Notes: generated by a model from the letters alone, not told the origin. A stretch of DNA of 64,000 bases from Bradyrhizobium diazoefficiens (GCF_018131185.1 NZ_JAFCJE010000008.1:186001-250000), one strand, 5' to 3'. Shown: positions 33,223 through 42,525, counted from the stretch's first letter. Numbers and translations are program-made.

Positions 33223-33764
33223 GGTCCAGAAGCGGAACGATCATGCGAGCTCATGATTGGTAAACCGGGTGGCGCGTCGCCGAATGGTTCGCATGAGACC
33301 GCGGCAGGCGCCCCGCTCGGCTGTTGAGCAAATCTGCGAGTCGATCGCCGTGACTGAGATGAACATCGGAAAATGGTACGACCCGATCTCGGAGCGGTGG
33401 ATCGAGCCTCGCGAAACGCGCGCCATCGCCGGTTATGATCAGTCCAGCGCCGAGAAGGCGCCGGAGAGTCACGAGCGGGGCGAGGCGCAGCGGATCTGGC
33501 AGCTGTTGGTTGATTGCTGCGTGGGTGAGTGATGCCGAATTCCGGCGGTCCTCGGCCGGAGAGCACCTGCCGGCACGCACGGTCATAGTGTGATCACGAA
33601 GTTCGCGAGGGCGACGACGAACCCGGTGCGGCCGCCGCACCGGGCTCGGCTTGCATCGCGCGGGGCAGCCCAGCGTTTCCGTCAACGCTGATCTCGACGA
33701 CGTCCGGCACGGATCGGTATAATTACCCCACCCGATTGCAAGCCGGACCCGGAACAAGGATCAG
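33223..33764. other. 542-bp stretch with no confident gene
   Basis: A plus-strand frame 33257-33532 (or from an ATG at 33361, starting MNIGKWYDPISERWIEP) could encode a small soluble protein, but it has no ribosome site and no family that I recognise. The opposing minus frame 33251-33757 is arginine-rich and spurious-looking. The last 60 bp should contain the promoter of the molybdopterin oxidoreductase gene. Confidence 0.4.
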
Positions 33765-36089
33765 ATGATGGACGATACGATTGGTTTCCCCGACCCCGGT
33801 CTCGATCTGTCGGACGGCTTCAAGCCGCACACCTCGCATTGGGGCGTGTTCTCCGCGCGTCAGGGCGCGGCCGGCCTCGAGGTCAGGGCCTATGCGGGCG
33901 ATCCCGATCCGAACGGCATCATCGACAATTTCCCCGGTGCACTCCGCCATCAGGCGCGCATCGCCCAGCCGGCGATCCGCCGCGGCTGGCTCGAGCGTGG
34001 GCCGGGCCCCGACAATCGCCGCGGCCGCGACGAGTTCGTTTCGGTGAGCTGGGAGAAGGCGCTCGATCTCCTCGGCGACGAGCTCTGTCGCATCCGCGAC
34101 ACGCGCGGCCCCGGCGCGGTGTTCGGCGGCTCCTATGGCTGGTCGAGCGCCGGCCGCTTTCATCATGCCCAGAGCCAGGTGCATCGCTTCCTCAACATCG
34201 CGATGGGCGGCTATGTCCGCTCGGTGAACTCCTACTCCTCGGGCGCGTCCTCGGTGCTGCTGCCGCAAATTTTGGCAGGCTATGAGGACATCACGAGGCG
34301 CAACGTCACTTGGGAGCAGATCGCCGAAGACACCGACATCGTGCTGGCCTTTGGCGGCATGGCGCTGAAGAACTCGATGGTGGCCGGCGGCTCGATCAGC
34401 AAGCATGTCGAGCGCGGCGCCATGGCCGCAGCCCGCAAGCGCGGCTGCGAGTTCGTCCTGGTCAGCCCGCTCCGCGATGATCTGCCGGTCGAAGCTGGTG
34501 CGGAATGGATGAGCTGCGTGCCCGGCACCGATACCGCGCTGATGCTCGGCCTCGTCCACACGCTGGTCAGCGAAGGTCTGCACGACCAGGACTTCCTCGA
34601 TCGCTACACCGAGGGCTGGCCGGTCTTCCTGCGCTATCTCATGGGCGAAAGCGATGGCCAGCCCAAGCACGCCGAATGGGCCTCCGCGATCTCAGGCGTC
34701 GCGGCCGACACGATCCGGAAGCTGGCGCGCCGCGCCTCCGGCAAGCGTGCGCTGATCACCGTCTCACATTCGCTGCAGCGCGCCGAGCATGGCGAGCAGC
34801 CGGTGTGGATGGGCATGGTGCTGGCGGCAGCGCTCGGCCAGATCGGCCTTCCCGGTGGCGGTTACGCTTATTCGCTCGGTGCGATCGGCTATTACGGCCG
34901 CCGCGTCAACGACGTGCCGGGGCCGACGCTCGGGCAGGGCCGCAACGGCGTTGCCGATTTCATTCCGGTCGCGCGGATCGCCGACATGCTGCTCAATCCC
35001 GGTACCACCTATCGTTATAACGGCGAGACGCGGACCTATCCGGACATCCGCCTGGTCTATTGGGCCGGCGGCAATCCCTTCCACCATCACCAGGACATCA
35101 ACCGCCTGCGTAAGGCTTTTGCGCAACTCGACACCTTCGTCGTGCACGAGCTCGCCTGGACCGCCACCGCGCGCCACGCCGACATCGTGCTGCCCGCGAC
35201 GATGACGCTCGAACGTGAGGACATCGGCTATTCCACCAATGATCCCTTGATGGTCGCGATGCACAAGGTCGCCGAGCCGTTTGGCCTTGCGCGCGACGAC
35301 TACGACATCTTCGCCGATCTCGCCGATCGTCTCGGCGCGCGCGAACCCTTCACCGAGGGACGCACGTCGCGGCAATGGCTGGAGCATCTCTACGAGCCGA
35401 CCCGCGCCTCGCTTGCGAAGCGTGGCCTCGAAGCGCCGACCTTCGACGAATTCTGGGCGCGCGGCAGCCTGGTCGTGCCGCAGCAGCCCGATGACGGCGG
35501 CCGGCTGCGCCGTTTTCGCGATGACCCGGTCAATCACGCCCTGCCGACGCCGAGCGGGCGCATCGAGATCTTTTCGCAGAAGATCGCCGGCCATGGCGAT
35601 GCGGATTGTCCCGGTCATCCGGTCTGGCTCGACAAGACCGACATGCCCAAGCCCGGGGCGCCGTGCTTCCTCGTCGCCAATCAGCCGGTGACGCGCCTGC
35701 ACAGCCAGCTCGATTTCGGCGGCCATTCGCTTGCCGCCAAACATCGTGGCCGCGAGGTCGCGCGGATGAACCCGGTTGATGCGGACGCACGTGGCATTGG
35801 GGATGGCGACATCATCCGCCTGTTCAACGAGCGCGGCGCCTGCCTTGCCGCGGTCCACGTCACCGACGGCATCGCGCCCGGCGTGGTGCAGCTGCCGACC
35901 GGGGCCTGGTACGATCCGATGGATCCCGAGGACGAGGCGCCGCTCTGCGTTCACGGCAATCCCAACGTGCTCACCCGCGACGTCGGGACCTCGTCCCTGG
36001 CGCAGGGCTGCACCGGTCAGCTGACGGCGGTCGAGGTCGAGAAGTTCACCGGCAATCTGCCGCCGATCCGCGCATTCGATCCGGTTTAG
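33765..36089 (+). CDS. Cytoplasmic molybdopterin oxidoreductase, biotin/methionine sulfoxide reductase-like (BisC type)
   Basis: A 774-residue enzyme of the DMSO reductase family binding bis-MGD. SYGWSSAG at 123-130 and the downstream NSYSSG (Ser about 158) match the loops around the molybdenum of DMSO/TMAO/biotin sulfoxide reductases, where the metal ligand is serine. There is no N-terminal [4Fe-4S] cysteine motif and no Tat signal, so the enzyme should be cytoplasmic and self-contained, like BisC. It probably reduces S-oxides (biotin or free methionine sulfoxide) or N-oxides. It is followed after 19 bp by OsmC, and MsrA lies 770 bp further, suggesting an oxidative-damage repair theme. It starts at MMDDTIGFPD, with an AGGATCAG site. 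Confidence 0.88.
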   Translation: MMDDTIGFPDPGLDLSDGFKPHTSHWGVFSARQGAAGLEVRAYAGDPDPNGIIDNFPGALRHQARIAQPAIRRGWLERGPGPDNRRGRDEFVSVSWEKALDLLGDELCRIRDTRGPGAVFGGSYGWSSAGRFHHAQSQVHRFLNIAMGGYVRSVNSYSSGASSVLLPQILAGYEDITRRNVTWEQIAEDTDIVLAFGGMALKNSMVAGGSISKHVERGAMAAARKRGCEFVLVSPLRDDLPVEAGAEWMSCVPGTDTALMLGLVHTLVSEGLHDQDFLDRYTEGWPVFLRYLMGESDGQPKHAEWASAISGVAADTIRKLARRASGKRALITVSHSLQRAEHGEQPVWMGMVLAAALGQIGLPGGGYAYSLGAIGYYGRRVNDVPGPTLGQGRNGVADFIPVARIADMLLNPGTTYRYNGETRTYPDIRLVYWAGGNPFHHHQDINRLRKAFAQLDTFVVHELAWTATARHADIVLPATMTLEREDIGYSTNDPLMVAMHKVAEPFGLARDDYDIFADLADRLGAREPFTEGRTSRQWLEHLYEPTRASLAKRGLEAPTFDEFWARGSLVVPQQPDDGGRLRRFRDDPVNHALPTPSGRIEIFSQKIAGHGDADCPGHPVWLDKTDMPKPGAPCFLVANQPVTRLHSQLDFGGHSLAAKHRGREVARMNPVDADARGIGDGDIIRLFNERGACLAAVHVTDGIAPGVVQLPTGAWYDPMDPEDEAPLCVHGNPNVLTRDVGTSSLAQGCTGQLTAVEVEKFTGNLPPIRAFDPV

Positions 36090-36108
36090 GCAAGCAAGGA
36101 GAACTGAG

Positions 36109-36531
36109 ATGATCCGCAAGGCAACAGCAGTCTGGAAGGGCACTGGTCGCGATGGCACGGGCCACCTGTCGAGCGAATCCGGCGTGCTTGCCGGGACGCC
36201 TTATTCCTTCAAGACCCGCTTCGAGAACGAGAAGGGCACCAATCCCGAAGAGTTGATCGCCGCGGCCCATGCCGGCTGTTTCACCATGGCGCTAGCCTTC
36301 GGCCTGCAGATGGCGGGTTTCACACCGGACGAGCTCTCGACCGAAGCCGCCGTCACGCTCGAGCCTGAAGGCAAGGGTTTCAAGATCAGCAAATCCGCGC
36401 TGACCCTGCGGGCGAAAGTGCCGAATCTCGACGATGCCGGCTTCGCCCGGATCGCCGGCGAGGCCGAGAAGAACTGCCCGGTGTCCAAGGTGCTCAACGC
36501 CGCCATCACGCTCGACGCCAAGCTGGTCTAG
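36109..36531 (+). CDS. osmC: OsmC-family peroxiredoxin
   Basis: A 140-residue OsmC protein that reduces organic hydroperoxides using two cysteines: Cys57 in AAHAGCFTMALA and Cys123 in EKNCPVSKV. N-terminal IRKATAVWKGTGRDGTGHL is typical of the OsmC (rather than Ohr) branch. A strong AGGAG site precedes the ATG, 19 bp after the sulfoxide reductase-like gene, so the two are probably cotranscribed and respond to oxidative or osmotic stress. Confidence 0.93.
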   Translation: MIRKATAVWKGTGRDGTGHLSSESGVLAGTPYSFKTRFENEKGTNPEELIAAAHAGCFTMALAFGLQMAGFTPDELSTEAAVTLEPEGKGFKISKSALTLRAKVPNLDDAGFARIAGEAEKNCPVSKVLNAAITLDAKLV

Positions 36532-36579
36532 GCGCGATGAGATGAGGATTGATTGCTGCGACGACGGCGGTGCAGCACT

Positions 36580-36686
36580 CCTCTCCCGCCTGCGGGAGAG
36601 GGTGCTTCCACAATGGGATAGCCCCCTAGAGGAGAAAGCCCTCACCCGCGCCTTCGGCGCGACCTCTCCCGCAAGCGGGAGAGGTC
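36580..36686. repeat. Composite palindromic repeat element (BIME-like)
   Basis: Two near-identical palindromes, CCTCTCCCGC-N2-GCGGGAGAGG (36580-36601) and GACCTCTCCCGC-N2-GCGGGAGAGGTC (36661-36686), flank a third hairpin, GCGCCTTCGGCGC (36648-36660). This is the form of dispersed extragenic palindromes common in Bradyrhizobium-type genomes. It fills most of the 329-bp gap between osmC and msrA, which otherwise holds no gene. It may stabilise the upstream mRNA or attenuate transcription. Confidence 0.75.
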
Positions 36687-36860
36687 GCACCGAGCCCGGG
36701 GCAATCGATTCGACCTAAAGCCATCGCGCGCTGGGGCGAGCGTTTGCTCCGCGCCATTCGATCCAGGCGACCGGATGGGCGTCGAGGCGCGGCTTTCGGC
36801 CGGGCGGCCGAAAGCCTATATGATGGACAAGCTGTTGAGCGATCATTGGGAGCACATCAC

Positions 36861-37376
36861 ATGACGACGGAACGCGCAGTTTTGGCCGGCGGCTGCTTCT
36901 GGGGCATGCAGGATCTGATCCGCAAGCAGCCGGGCGTGATCTCCACCCGCGTCGGTTACACCGGCGGGCACGTCAAGAACGCCACCTACCGCAATCACGA
37001 AGGCCATGCCGAAGCGATCGAGATCGTGTTCGATCCGGCCAGGACCAGCTTCCGGACCATGCTGGAGTTCTTCTTCCAGATCCATGATCCGACCACGCTC
37101 AACCGTCAGGGTAACGATATCGGCACGAGCTATCGGTCGGCCATCTTCTACACCAGCGAGGAGCAGAAGCGGATTGCCGAAGACACCATTGCCGACGTCG
37201 AGGCATCCGGCCTGTGGCCCGGCAAGGTGGTGACCGTGGTCGCGCCCGTGCGCGAGTTCTGGGAAGCCGAGCCCGAGCATCAGGACTATCTCGAACGTTA
37301 TCCTGATGGTTACACCTGCCACTTCATCCGGCCCGGCTGGAAGCTGCCGCGCCGAGCGGCCGCGATGGGCGGCTAA
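36861..37376 (+). CDS. msrA: Peptide methionine-S-sulfoxide reductase MsrA
   Basis: A 171-residue MsrA with the catalytic GCFWG motif (Cys12) and a resolving-type cysteine at 153 ([11 protein letters not shown]). Family motifs GYTGG, Y-x-x-H-x-GHAE and [14 protein letters not shown] are intact. The start at 36861 begins [11 protein letters not shown]; a longer frame to 36744 has no homology. MsrA repairs methionine-S-sulfoxide in proteins using thioredoxin. Same strand as osmC and the BisC-like reductase but separated by the repeat element. Confidence 0.95.
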   Translation: MTTERAVLAGGCFWGMQDLIRKQPGVISTRVGYTGGHVKNATYRNHEGHAEAIEIVFDPARTSFRTMLEFFFQIHDPTTLNRQGNDIGTSYRSAIFYTSEEQKRIAEDTIADVEASGLWPGKVVTVVAPVREFWEAEPEHQDYLERYPDGYTCHFIRPGWKLPRRAAAMGG

Positions 37377-37405
37377 CGCCGAATGGCCAAGGGTTGAAAC
37401 GCTAG

Positions 37406-37446
37406 CCTCATCCTGAGGGGCTTGCGCAAGCGGGCGAAGGACGAGG
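37406..37446. repeat. Inverted repeat between msrA and the MFS gene
   Basis: CCTCATCCT (37406-37414) and AGGACGAGG (37438-37446) pair with one mismatch around a loop containing TTGCGCAAG. This CTCATCCTGAGG-type sequence recurs across Bradyrhizobium genomes. It lies between convergent genes and could act as a bidirectional terminator. Confidence 0.55.
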
Positions 37447-37453
37447 CGCGCGC

Positions 37454-38584
37454 TCACCTTGCGACGATGCGCGCCGACAGCGTGACGAGACCCATCAATG
37501 CGGCCAGCAACCAGAACGCCAGCGGCAATCCGCCAAGATGTGCGACGAAGCCGACGCCGGCGGGGCCGATCAGGATCCCGGCATAGCCCGCGGTCGTGAT
37601 CGCGGCGACAGCAAGCCCCGTCGGCATGACGGTCTGCCGCGCCGCCCGCCGAAACAACACCGGCACGAGGTTCGACGCCCCGAGCCCGATCAGCAGGAAT
37701 CCGGCGATGGCGACTGCCGCGACGGGCGCCGTAAGCAGGACCACGAAACCGGCGATCGCGATGAGACTGCCCCAGAGCAATGTCGCGCGGTCCCCGATGC
37801 GCGCAACGACGGCGTCGCCGCCGAGCCGGCCCGCGGTCATCGCGATCGAGAACACGATGTAGCCGGCTCCGCCTTGAGCCTCGGTGACGAGCCCTGCGCC
37901 GATGACGAGCAGTGCGCCCCAATCGAGCATCGCGCCCTCGACCAGGAAAGTGATTGCGCCGAGCAGCGCGAGCAGCAGCACCGATCCGTGCGGCATCACG
38001 AACAGCTGGCCCTCCTGCACCTGCACTGAACGGAGCAGGCGCGGCCAGGTCACGATCATTGCAATCAGCATCAGGGCGGAGCAGATCAGCGTGCAGGCCA
38101 GCGTGCCGAACTGCAGCGAGAGCAGCGCCGTCACCAGCGCGGATCCGGCGAACCCCCCGATGCTGAACAACGCGTGGAAGCCGGACATCAGCGGGCGACC
38201 CGCGGCGCGCTCCACCTCCACGGCGTGGATGTTCATGGCGACGTCGATCGAGCCGAGCGCCGCGCCAAATGCGAAAAGCGCCAGCGCCAGCGTTGCGGGC
38301 GAGCTCGCGACCGCGAGCAGGGGCAGGACCAGCGCCAGGCCGAAGCCGCCCGCAATGATGATCGGCCTGCTGCCGTGTCGCGCGCTCATGATTCCGGTCA
38401 GCAGCATCGCAACGACCGAGCCGATGCCGAGGCTGAGCAGGAGCAGTCCGAGGACGCCGTCGTCGACGCCGAGCCGCGTCTTTGCGAACGGCACCAGCGG
38501 TGCCCAGCATGAGATGCCGAAGCCGGCAACGAGGAAGGCAAGCCGGGTCGCAAGTCGCGTCGAAGGCCGGTCGGCAGAAGACAT
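37454..38584 (-). CDS. MFS transporter, YbjJ-like
   Basis: A 376-residue protein with about 12 hydrophobic segments. It is on the short side for MFS and carries family loops such as GFGISCWAPLVPFAKTRLGV at the N-terminus, ALGSIDVAMNIHAVEVERAA near helix 4-5 and SGFHALFSIGGFAGS, which are typical of the YbjJ/DHA-related uncharacterised group. The substrate is unknown. The gene is solitary: msrA is convergent on one side and the SoxYZ-like carrier gene lies 164 bp away on the other. Confidence 0.85.
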   Translation of the reverse strand: MSSADRPSTRLATRLAFLVAGFGISCWAPLVPFAKTRLGVDDGVLGLLLLSLGIGSVVAMLLTGIMSARHGSRPIIIAGGFGLALVLPLLAVASSPATLALALFAFGAALGSIDVAMNIHAVEVERAAGRPLMSGFHALFSIGGFAGSALVTALLSLQFGTLACTLICSALMLIAMIVTWPRLLRSVQVQEGQLFVMPHGSVLLLALLGAITFLVEGAMLDWGALLVIGAGLVTEAQGGAGYIVFSIAMTAGRLGGDAVVARIGDRATLLWGSLIAIAGFVVLLTAPVAAVAIAGFLLIGLGASNLVPVLFRRAARQTVMPTGLAVAAITTAGYAGILIGPAGVGFVAHLGGLPLAFWLLAALMGLVTLSARIVAR

Positions 38585-38748
38585 GGGAATTCCGGGGGAG
38601 GAAGCAGGGCAGGACGGCCGACAAGCCGGAGCAATGCCGCAGCTTTATGTCCGAGCCATTCCCGAATTGCGCAGCCGCCCACAGCAAGCCGCAACACCAT
38701 GATCGCCCGTTCGCGTCTCGCGCGGCCCGGAACGAGAGGAGGAGCGCC

Positions 38749-39567
38749 TTAAGTCCCCGGCTTTTCCACGTCCCACTCATTGCGGAACACGTGGCCGTCC
38801 GTGTCCTTGGCTTCCGCGCGGAAACGCTTGGCGCCGTTGGAGACGTAGGTGAAGCGCAGATTGGGATCTTCCGAGATCGAGATGCCACCTTCCATCGACA
38901 GCACGGGGCTGTCGTCCTGCGTCAGCTTCAGCTGGTTGACGAAGAAGGCGGGAATGTAGAGCTGCGTGACCTGGTCCATCTGCAGGCCGGAATTGTTGGG
39001 ATGGCCGATCATGATCTGCGCTTCGCGGATACGGCTCGCCGGCGCCTCCTCGCGCGCGAATTGCCGGTAACGCATCTGGCCCAGCCGGCTGTTGGCTTCT
39101 TCTGCGTTCTTTCCTGCCGGCGCAGAGCAGCCGCCCGAGGCCTTCACATAGACCTTCGAGACATAGAGCTGGCCGTCGCTGAGCTCGGCCACCGCATGGA
39201 CGTCGGTGTAGTTGTTGACGCGCACGCGCGTCGAGATCTCGGTGACATTGGCATCGGAGCCGAGCTCGAACTTCGCCGCCATCGGCGCCGGGTTACGGTC
39301 GATCACGAGGGTGATCGAGCGGATGCGGCGGCTGTCTGCGGGCGACAGTTTGCTGCGCAGAGTCACCGGAACGATCGCCGCGTCCTCTGCGCGATACGGC
39401 ATCTCGATGCCGATGACGGCGCTGCCGTCGTTCATCGGGCGATTATTGAAGATATCCTGGACCAAGCCCGGCCAGGGATCGTCGGCGTCTGCAGCCTGCG
39501 CCGGCACGGCAAAGGCGATGCCGAGCAATGCGGCGATCAGGGGCAGGCGGCGTGTCCATCTGGTCAT
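38749..39567 (-). CDS. Quinoprotein dehydrogenase-associated SoxYZ-like carrier
   Basis: A 272-residue exported protein; signal peptide MTRWTRRLPLIAALLGIAFA, cut after AVPAQA. The N-terminal half (DDPWPGLVQDIFNNRPM; IEMPYRAEDAAIVPVTL) is SoxY-like and the C-terminal half (SNSGLQMDQVTQLYIPAFF with the underlying N-x-G-M/L-Q-M-D pattern) is SoxZ-like. The conserved cysteine GGCSAP lies in the middle. In quinoprotein clusters such a fusion appears next to a zinc metallohydrolase and is thought to relay sulfur or act in maturation. ATG at 39567 gives a normal signal; an upstream frame to 39591 adds eight residues. It is 97 bp after the metallohydrolase gene, same strand. Confidence 0.82.
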   Translation of the reverse strand: MTRWTRRLPLIAALLGIAFAVPAQAADADDPWPGLVQDIFNNRPMNDGSAVIGIEMPYRAEDAAIVPVTLRSKLSPADSRRIRSITLVIDRNPAPMAAKFELGSDANVTEISTRVRVNNYTDVHAVAELSDGQLYVSKVYVKASGGCSAPAGKNAEEANSRLGQMRYRQFAREEAPASRIREAQIMIGHPNNSGLQMDQVTQLYIPAFFVNQLKLTQDDSPVLSMEGGISISEDPNLRFTYVSNGAKRFRAEAKDTDGHVFRNEWDVEKPGT

Positions 39568-39664
39568 GGTCGTGGTCCTCCGAGTCAGCAAAGCTGATCT
39601 CGTCCAGAGTCAGCGAAGCTGATCTCCCGCGGAAGCTGATCTCTTGCTCATGATAGCGCGCCTG

Positions 39665-40591
39665 CTACTCCCATTCAATTTCCGAGAATGCTGCAGTTGC
39701 GTTCCGCGCGTTGTAGTCGCCGAACAGCTCCCAGCGCGACCGCTCCTCAGCGGCCGCCTTGTCGGCGGCGGCCCGGATCGGCTCGCCGTTCTTGTTCAGC
39801 GCGCGGACGTCGGACAGCAGCGTTGACAGGTAACGCCGCTCATCGGTCAGCGCGGCAGGCCAGTCGCTCACGGGGCCGTGACCCGGCACGACGCGTCGCG
39901 CCGGGATGGTCTCCAGCTCCTTCAACGTCTCGAGCCAGCCGCGGATGCTGCCATCCATGACCGGAATGTGGCGGAGAAAGACGAGATCGCCCGCGAACAG
40001 GGTCTTGGTCGTTTCGTCGTAGACGGTGACATCGCTGTCGCTGTGCCCGGTCCGCCAGGCGCGCAAGGTCAGTTGGCGCGACCCGAGATCAAGCGTTTTT
40101 GTGTCCGAAACCAGCAAGGTGGGAGCAATGATCTTCACGGGATCCATCAACTCGCGACCCATGATGCGACGAAAATTGTCGAGATAGAAGGGCCCGCGCG
40201 TCGCGAGCGCCTGCGGCAGCTTGTTGTGGCCGACGAAGCTCGTGCCCGCGGTGGCGAAGGCCGCATTGCCGAAGACATGGTCGGGATGGCCGTGGGTGTT
40301 GATGACATAGCGGATCGGCTTGGATGTGCGGACCCGCACGGCGGCCAGCAGGGCCTCGCCTTCGCGAAGGCTGCCGCCGGTGTCGATGACGGCCACGGCG
40401 TCATCGCCCACGACGAAGCCGACATTGGCAATGTCGCCCTCGTTCTCGCGGGTCATCAGGGCAATGGCCCCGGAATGGACGAAGATTCCCGGTGCGACTT
40501 CGCTCACAGGCAATTCGGCCGCCCCGGCCCGTGCTAGCGTTGCGATCCCCAGCAGGGACAAGGCTGCGATCACTCGAGCGATGCGGGACAC
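39665..40591 (-). CDS. Quinoprotein relay system zinc metallohydrolase
   Basis: A 308-residue exported metallo-beta-lactamase-fold protein with a signal peptide ([20 protein letters not shown], cut near RAGA). The zinc motif [12 protein letters not shown] has ligands His100, His102, Asp104 and His105; VVPGHGPVS supplies another histidine. This family occurs beside SoxYZ-like carriers and PQQ dehydrogenases, which matches the neighbour at 38749. The reaction is not established. It is divergent from xoxJ, with 127 bp between, containing a TTGCACTGCAA palindrome. Confidence 0.87.
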   Translation of the reverse strand: MSRIARVIAALSLLGIATLARAGAAELPVSEVAPGIFVHSGAIALMTRENEGDIANVGFVVGDDAVAVIDTGGSLREGEALLAAVRVRTSKPIRYVINTHGHPDHVFGNAAFATAGTSFVGHNKLPQALATRGPFYLDNFRRIMGRELMDPVKIIAPTLLVSDTKTLDLGSRQLTLRAWRTGHSDSDVTVYDETTKTLFAGDLVFLRHIPVMDGSIRGWLETLKELETIPARRVVPGHGPVSDWPAALTDERRYLSTLLSDVRALNKNGEPIRAAADKAAAEERSRWELFGDYNARNATAAFSEIEWE

Positions 40592-40718
40592 TTTTCTGCC
40601 TCAGTTCAAAGGGTTCGCTGCATTGCACTGCAACAAAGCGAAGCCAGCGAAGTCTGGCCCATCATGGCGCGTCATGCGTTGCATGGATAGCATTCAAACA
40701 AAACGAGGAGGAAGCACG

Positions 40719-41600
40719 ATGACGGAGGCCGGACGACATCGTCGCTGGTTGTTTTCAATGTGGGTTCTGGTTGCATCCTGTGCGCTCGGCGATGTCGCCG
40801 TCGCGCAGACGAACGAGGCCGGCGATCTCTCATTCGAGCTGGTTGATCCCAAGGTGCTGCGCGTCTGTGCCGATCCGCGCAATCTGCCGTTCTCGAACGA
40901 GAAGGGCGAGGGGTTCGAGAACAAGCTGGCCGAGCTGCTTGCAGACAAGCTCCAGAAGAAGCTCGACTACGTCTTCTTCCCGCAGGCCACCGGCTTCGTG
41001 CGGATGACGCTGGGTGCGCATCGCTGCGACGTCATCATGGGCTTTCCGCAAGGCGATGACGTCGTGCAGGGCACCAACCCCTATTACCGCACGAGCTATG
41101 CATTGGTTGCCAAGGCCGGCAGCGGGCTCGAGAGCGTGGCTACGCTCGAGGATCCGAAGCTGAAGGGCAAGCATGTCGGCATCGTCGCGGGAACGCCGCC
41201 GGCGACCAACATGGCCATTGCCGGCCTGATGGGCGATGCAAAACCCTATCCGTTGATGGTCGACACGCGTTACGACAATTCGGCGCAGGTCATGATCGAC
41301 GACCTCGCCGCCGGCAAGATCGACGCCGGCGTCCTGTGGGGACCCATGGCCGGCTACTATGCGAAGAAGGTCGGCTCGCTTCACGTCACGCCGCTGGTGA
41401 AGGAAGCCACGGGTCCGAAGCTGGTCTATCGCATCGGCATGGGCGTGCGGCCCGCCGACCAGAACTGGAAGCGGCAGCTCAACAAGCTGATCCAGGAGAA
41501 CCAGGCCGAGATCAACAAGATCCTGGTCGACTTCGGCGTACCGTTGCTCGACGAGAGCGATCGGCCGCTCAGTGCGGAGACGGTCAAGAAGACGCCATGA
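40719..41600 (+). CDS. xoxJ: XoxJ/MoxJ-like periplasmic binding protein of the quinoprotein system
   Basis: A 293-residue exported protein of the SBP_bac_3 fold. After the signal peptide (to about AVAQ), DPKVLRVCADPRNLPFSNEK is the hallmark start of the quinoprotein-dehydrogenase-associated binding proteins that include MxaJ and XoxJ. XoxJ is thought to help activate or load the lanthanide methanol dehydrogenase XoxF. A strong GAGGAGGA site sits 7 bases ahead of the ATG. It is followed after 10 bp by the CXXCW gene. Unusually, no XoxF or cytochrome cL gene is adjacent in this window. Confidence 0.88.
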   Translation: MTEAGRHRRWLFSMWVLVASCALGDVAVAQTNEAGDLSFELVDPKVLRVCADPRNLPFSNEKGEGFENKLAELLADKLQKKLDYVFFPQATGFVRMTLGAHRCDVIMGFPQGDDVVQGTNPYYRTSYALVAKAGSGLESVATLEDPKLKGKHVGIVAGTPPATNMAIAGLMGDAKPYPLMVDTRYDNSAQVMIDDLAAGKIDAGVLWGPMAGYYAKKVGSLHVTPLVKEATGPKLVYRIGMGVRPADQNWKRQLNKLIQENQAEINKILVDFGVPLLDESDRPLSAETVKKTP

Positions 41601-41610
41601 GGCAGACACC

Positions 41611-42168
41611 ATGAGGCGGCCTCTTGCCGCTGCGCTCGTCGCCGCCCTGCTGGCGGCGCCGGTTCTGGCGCAGCAGCAGGAGCCGTTCGAGCCCGAGGGT
41701 TATCGGACCGACAATTATCGCGCGCCGGTGCCGGCGACGCTCGCCGGCGCGCGGGTGCTTGCCACGGCGGAAGCCGAAGCGATCTGGCGTGCCGGAAGCG
41801 GTGCGTTTATCGACGTGCTGCCGCGTCCGCCGAAGCCGAAGAACCTTCCGGAAGGCACGGTGTGGCGCGATGCGCCGCGCAGGAACATTCCGGGCAGCAT
41901 CTGGCTGCCGGATACCGGCTATGGCACGCTGCCGCCCGCCATGGACGATTATTTCCAGCGCGGCCTCGCGCGCGCCTCGCGCGGCGACAAGTCGGCGCTG
42001 CTTGTGATGTACTGCCTCGCCGACTGCTGGATGTCCTGGAACGCCGCCAAGCGCGCGCTCGCCTATGGCTATTCCAACATCGCCTGGTACCCCGATGGCA
42101 CCGACGGCTGGGAGCGTGCCAGGCTCCCCACCGAAGAGGTGCAGCCGGAGCCGCGGCCGGAGCAGTAG
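41611..42168 (+). CDS. PQQ-dependent catabolism-associated CXXCW-motif protein
   Basis: A 185-residue exported rhodanese-like protein. Signal peptide MRRPLAAALVAALLAAPVLA-QQ. The family motif here is CLADCW (Cys135, Cys139, Trp140), followed by MSWNAAKRALAYGYSNIAWY and PDGTDGW. Members are found only with PQQ alcohol dehydrogenases and their ABC systems; the cysteine pair suggests thiol chemistry or metal handling in the periplasm. Start at 41611 is chosen for the signal peptide; an in-frame codon at 41572 would overlap xoxJ. Confidence 0.9.
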   Translation: MRRPLAAALVAALLAAPVLAQQQEPFEPEGYRTDNYRAPVPATLAGARVLATAEAEAIWRAGSGAFIDVLPRPPKPKNLPEGTVWRDAPRRNIPGSIWLPDTGYGTLPPAMDDYFQRGLARASRGDKSALLVMYCLADCWMSWNAAKRALAYGYSNIAWYPDGTDGWERARLPTEEVQPEPRPEQ

Positions 42169-42185
42169 TGATGGGCGCAGATGCC

Positions 42186-42213
42186 CGCCTCTCCCCGTGA
42201 GCGAGGAGAGGCG
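42186..42213. terminator. Palindrome between convergent genes
   Basis: CGCCTCTCC (42186-42194) pairs perfectly with GGAGAGGCG (42205-42213) around a 10-base loop. It lies between the ends of the CXXCW gene (plus) and the CusF-like gene (minus) and belongs to the same CTCTCC/GGAGAG repeat family as 36580-36686. It may act as a terminator without a T-run. Confidence 0.45.
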
Positions 42214-42222
42214 GAGACAGGA

Positions 42223-42525
42223 CTATTTCTGCTTCTGCAACTTCGTCAGCGTGCCGGTGCCGTTCGCCTCGGTGGCGGTATAGCTCACCCTGTCGCCGGC
42301 ATGGACGGCGTCCAGCATCGCGGCGTCCTTTGCCTTGTATTCCTGGAGCGCGCCGGCGCTACCTGTGCTGGCGCCGACCGTGCCCTTTTGCGCCTGCTGG
42401 ATCGAGATCGTGCCGTTGAGCCGGTCGATCCGCATGACCATTCCGGTCATGTCTTCGGCAAGGGCGCTGGTTGCGAGCATCGTGGCGACCGCAGCGCCCG
42501 CGAGGATGAATTTCATGGTTCCCAT
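42223..42525 (-). CDS. Small periplasmic CusF-like protein
   Basis: A 100-residue exported protein (signal MGTMKFILAGAAVATMLATS, cut after ALA) whose mature part has the CusF-like beta-barrel pattern: GMVMRIDRLNGTISI, then YKAKDAAMLDAVHAGDRVSY and a final strand GTGTLTKLQ. The tryptophan and methionine copper ligands of E. coli CusF are not evident, so copper binding is uncertain. GGAGG five bases ahead decides the ATG at 42525 over a second at 42516. It lies in the quinoprotein accessory region and could handle another metal or act as a structural protein. Confidence 0.7.
   Translation of the reverse strand: MGTMKFILAGAAVATMLATSALAEDMTGMVMRIDRLNGTISIQQAQKGTVGASTGSAGALQEYKAKDAAMLDAVHAGDRVSYTATEANGTGTLTKLQKQK

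Noticed and set aside
33251-33757. 168-codon minus-strand frame upstream of the molybdopterin oxidoreductase
   Set aside because: Arg/Pro-rich composition, no ribosome site and no family resemblance; it would also cover the expected promoter of the downstream gene.
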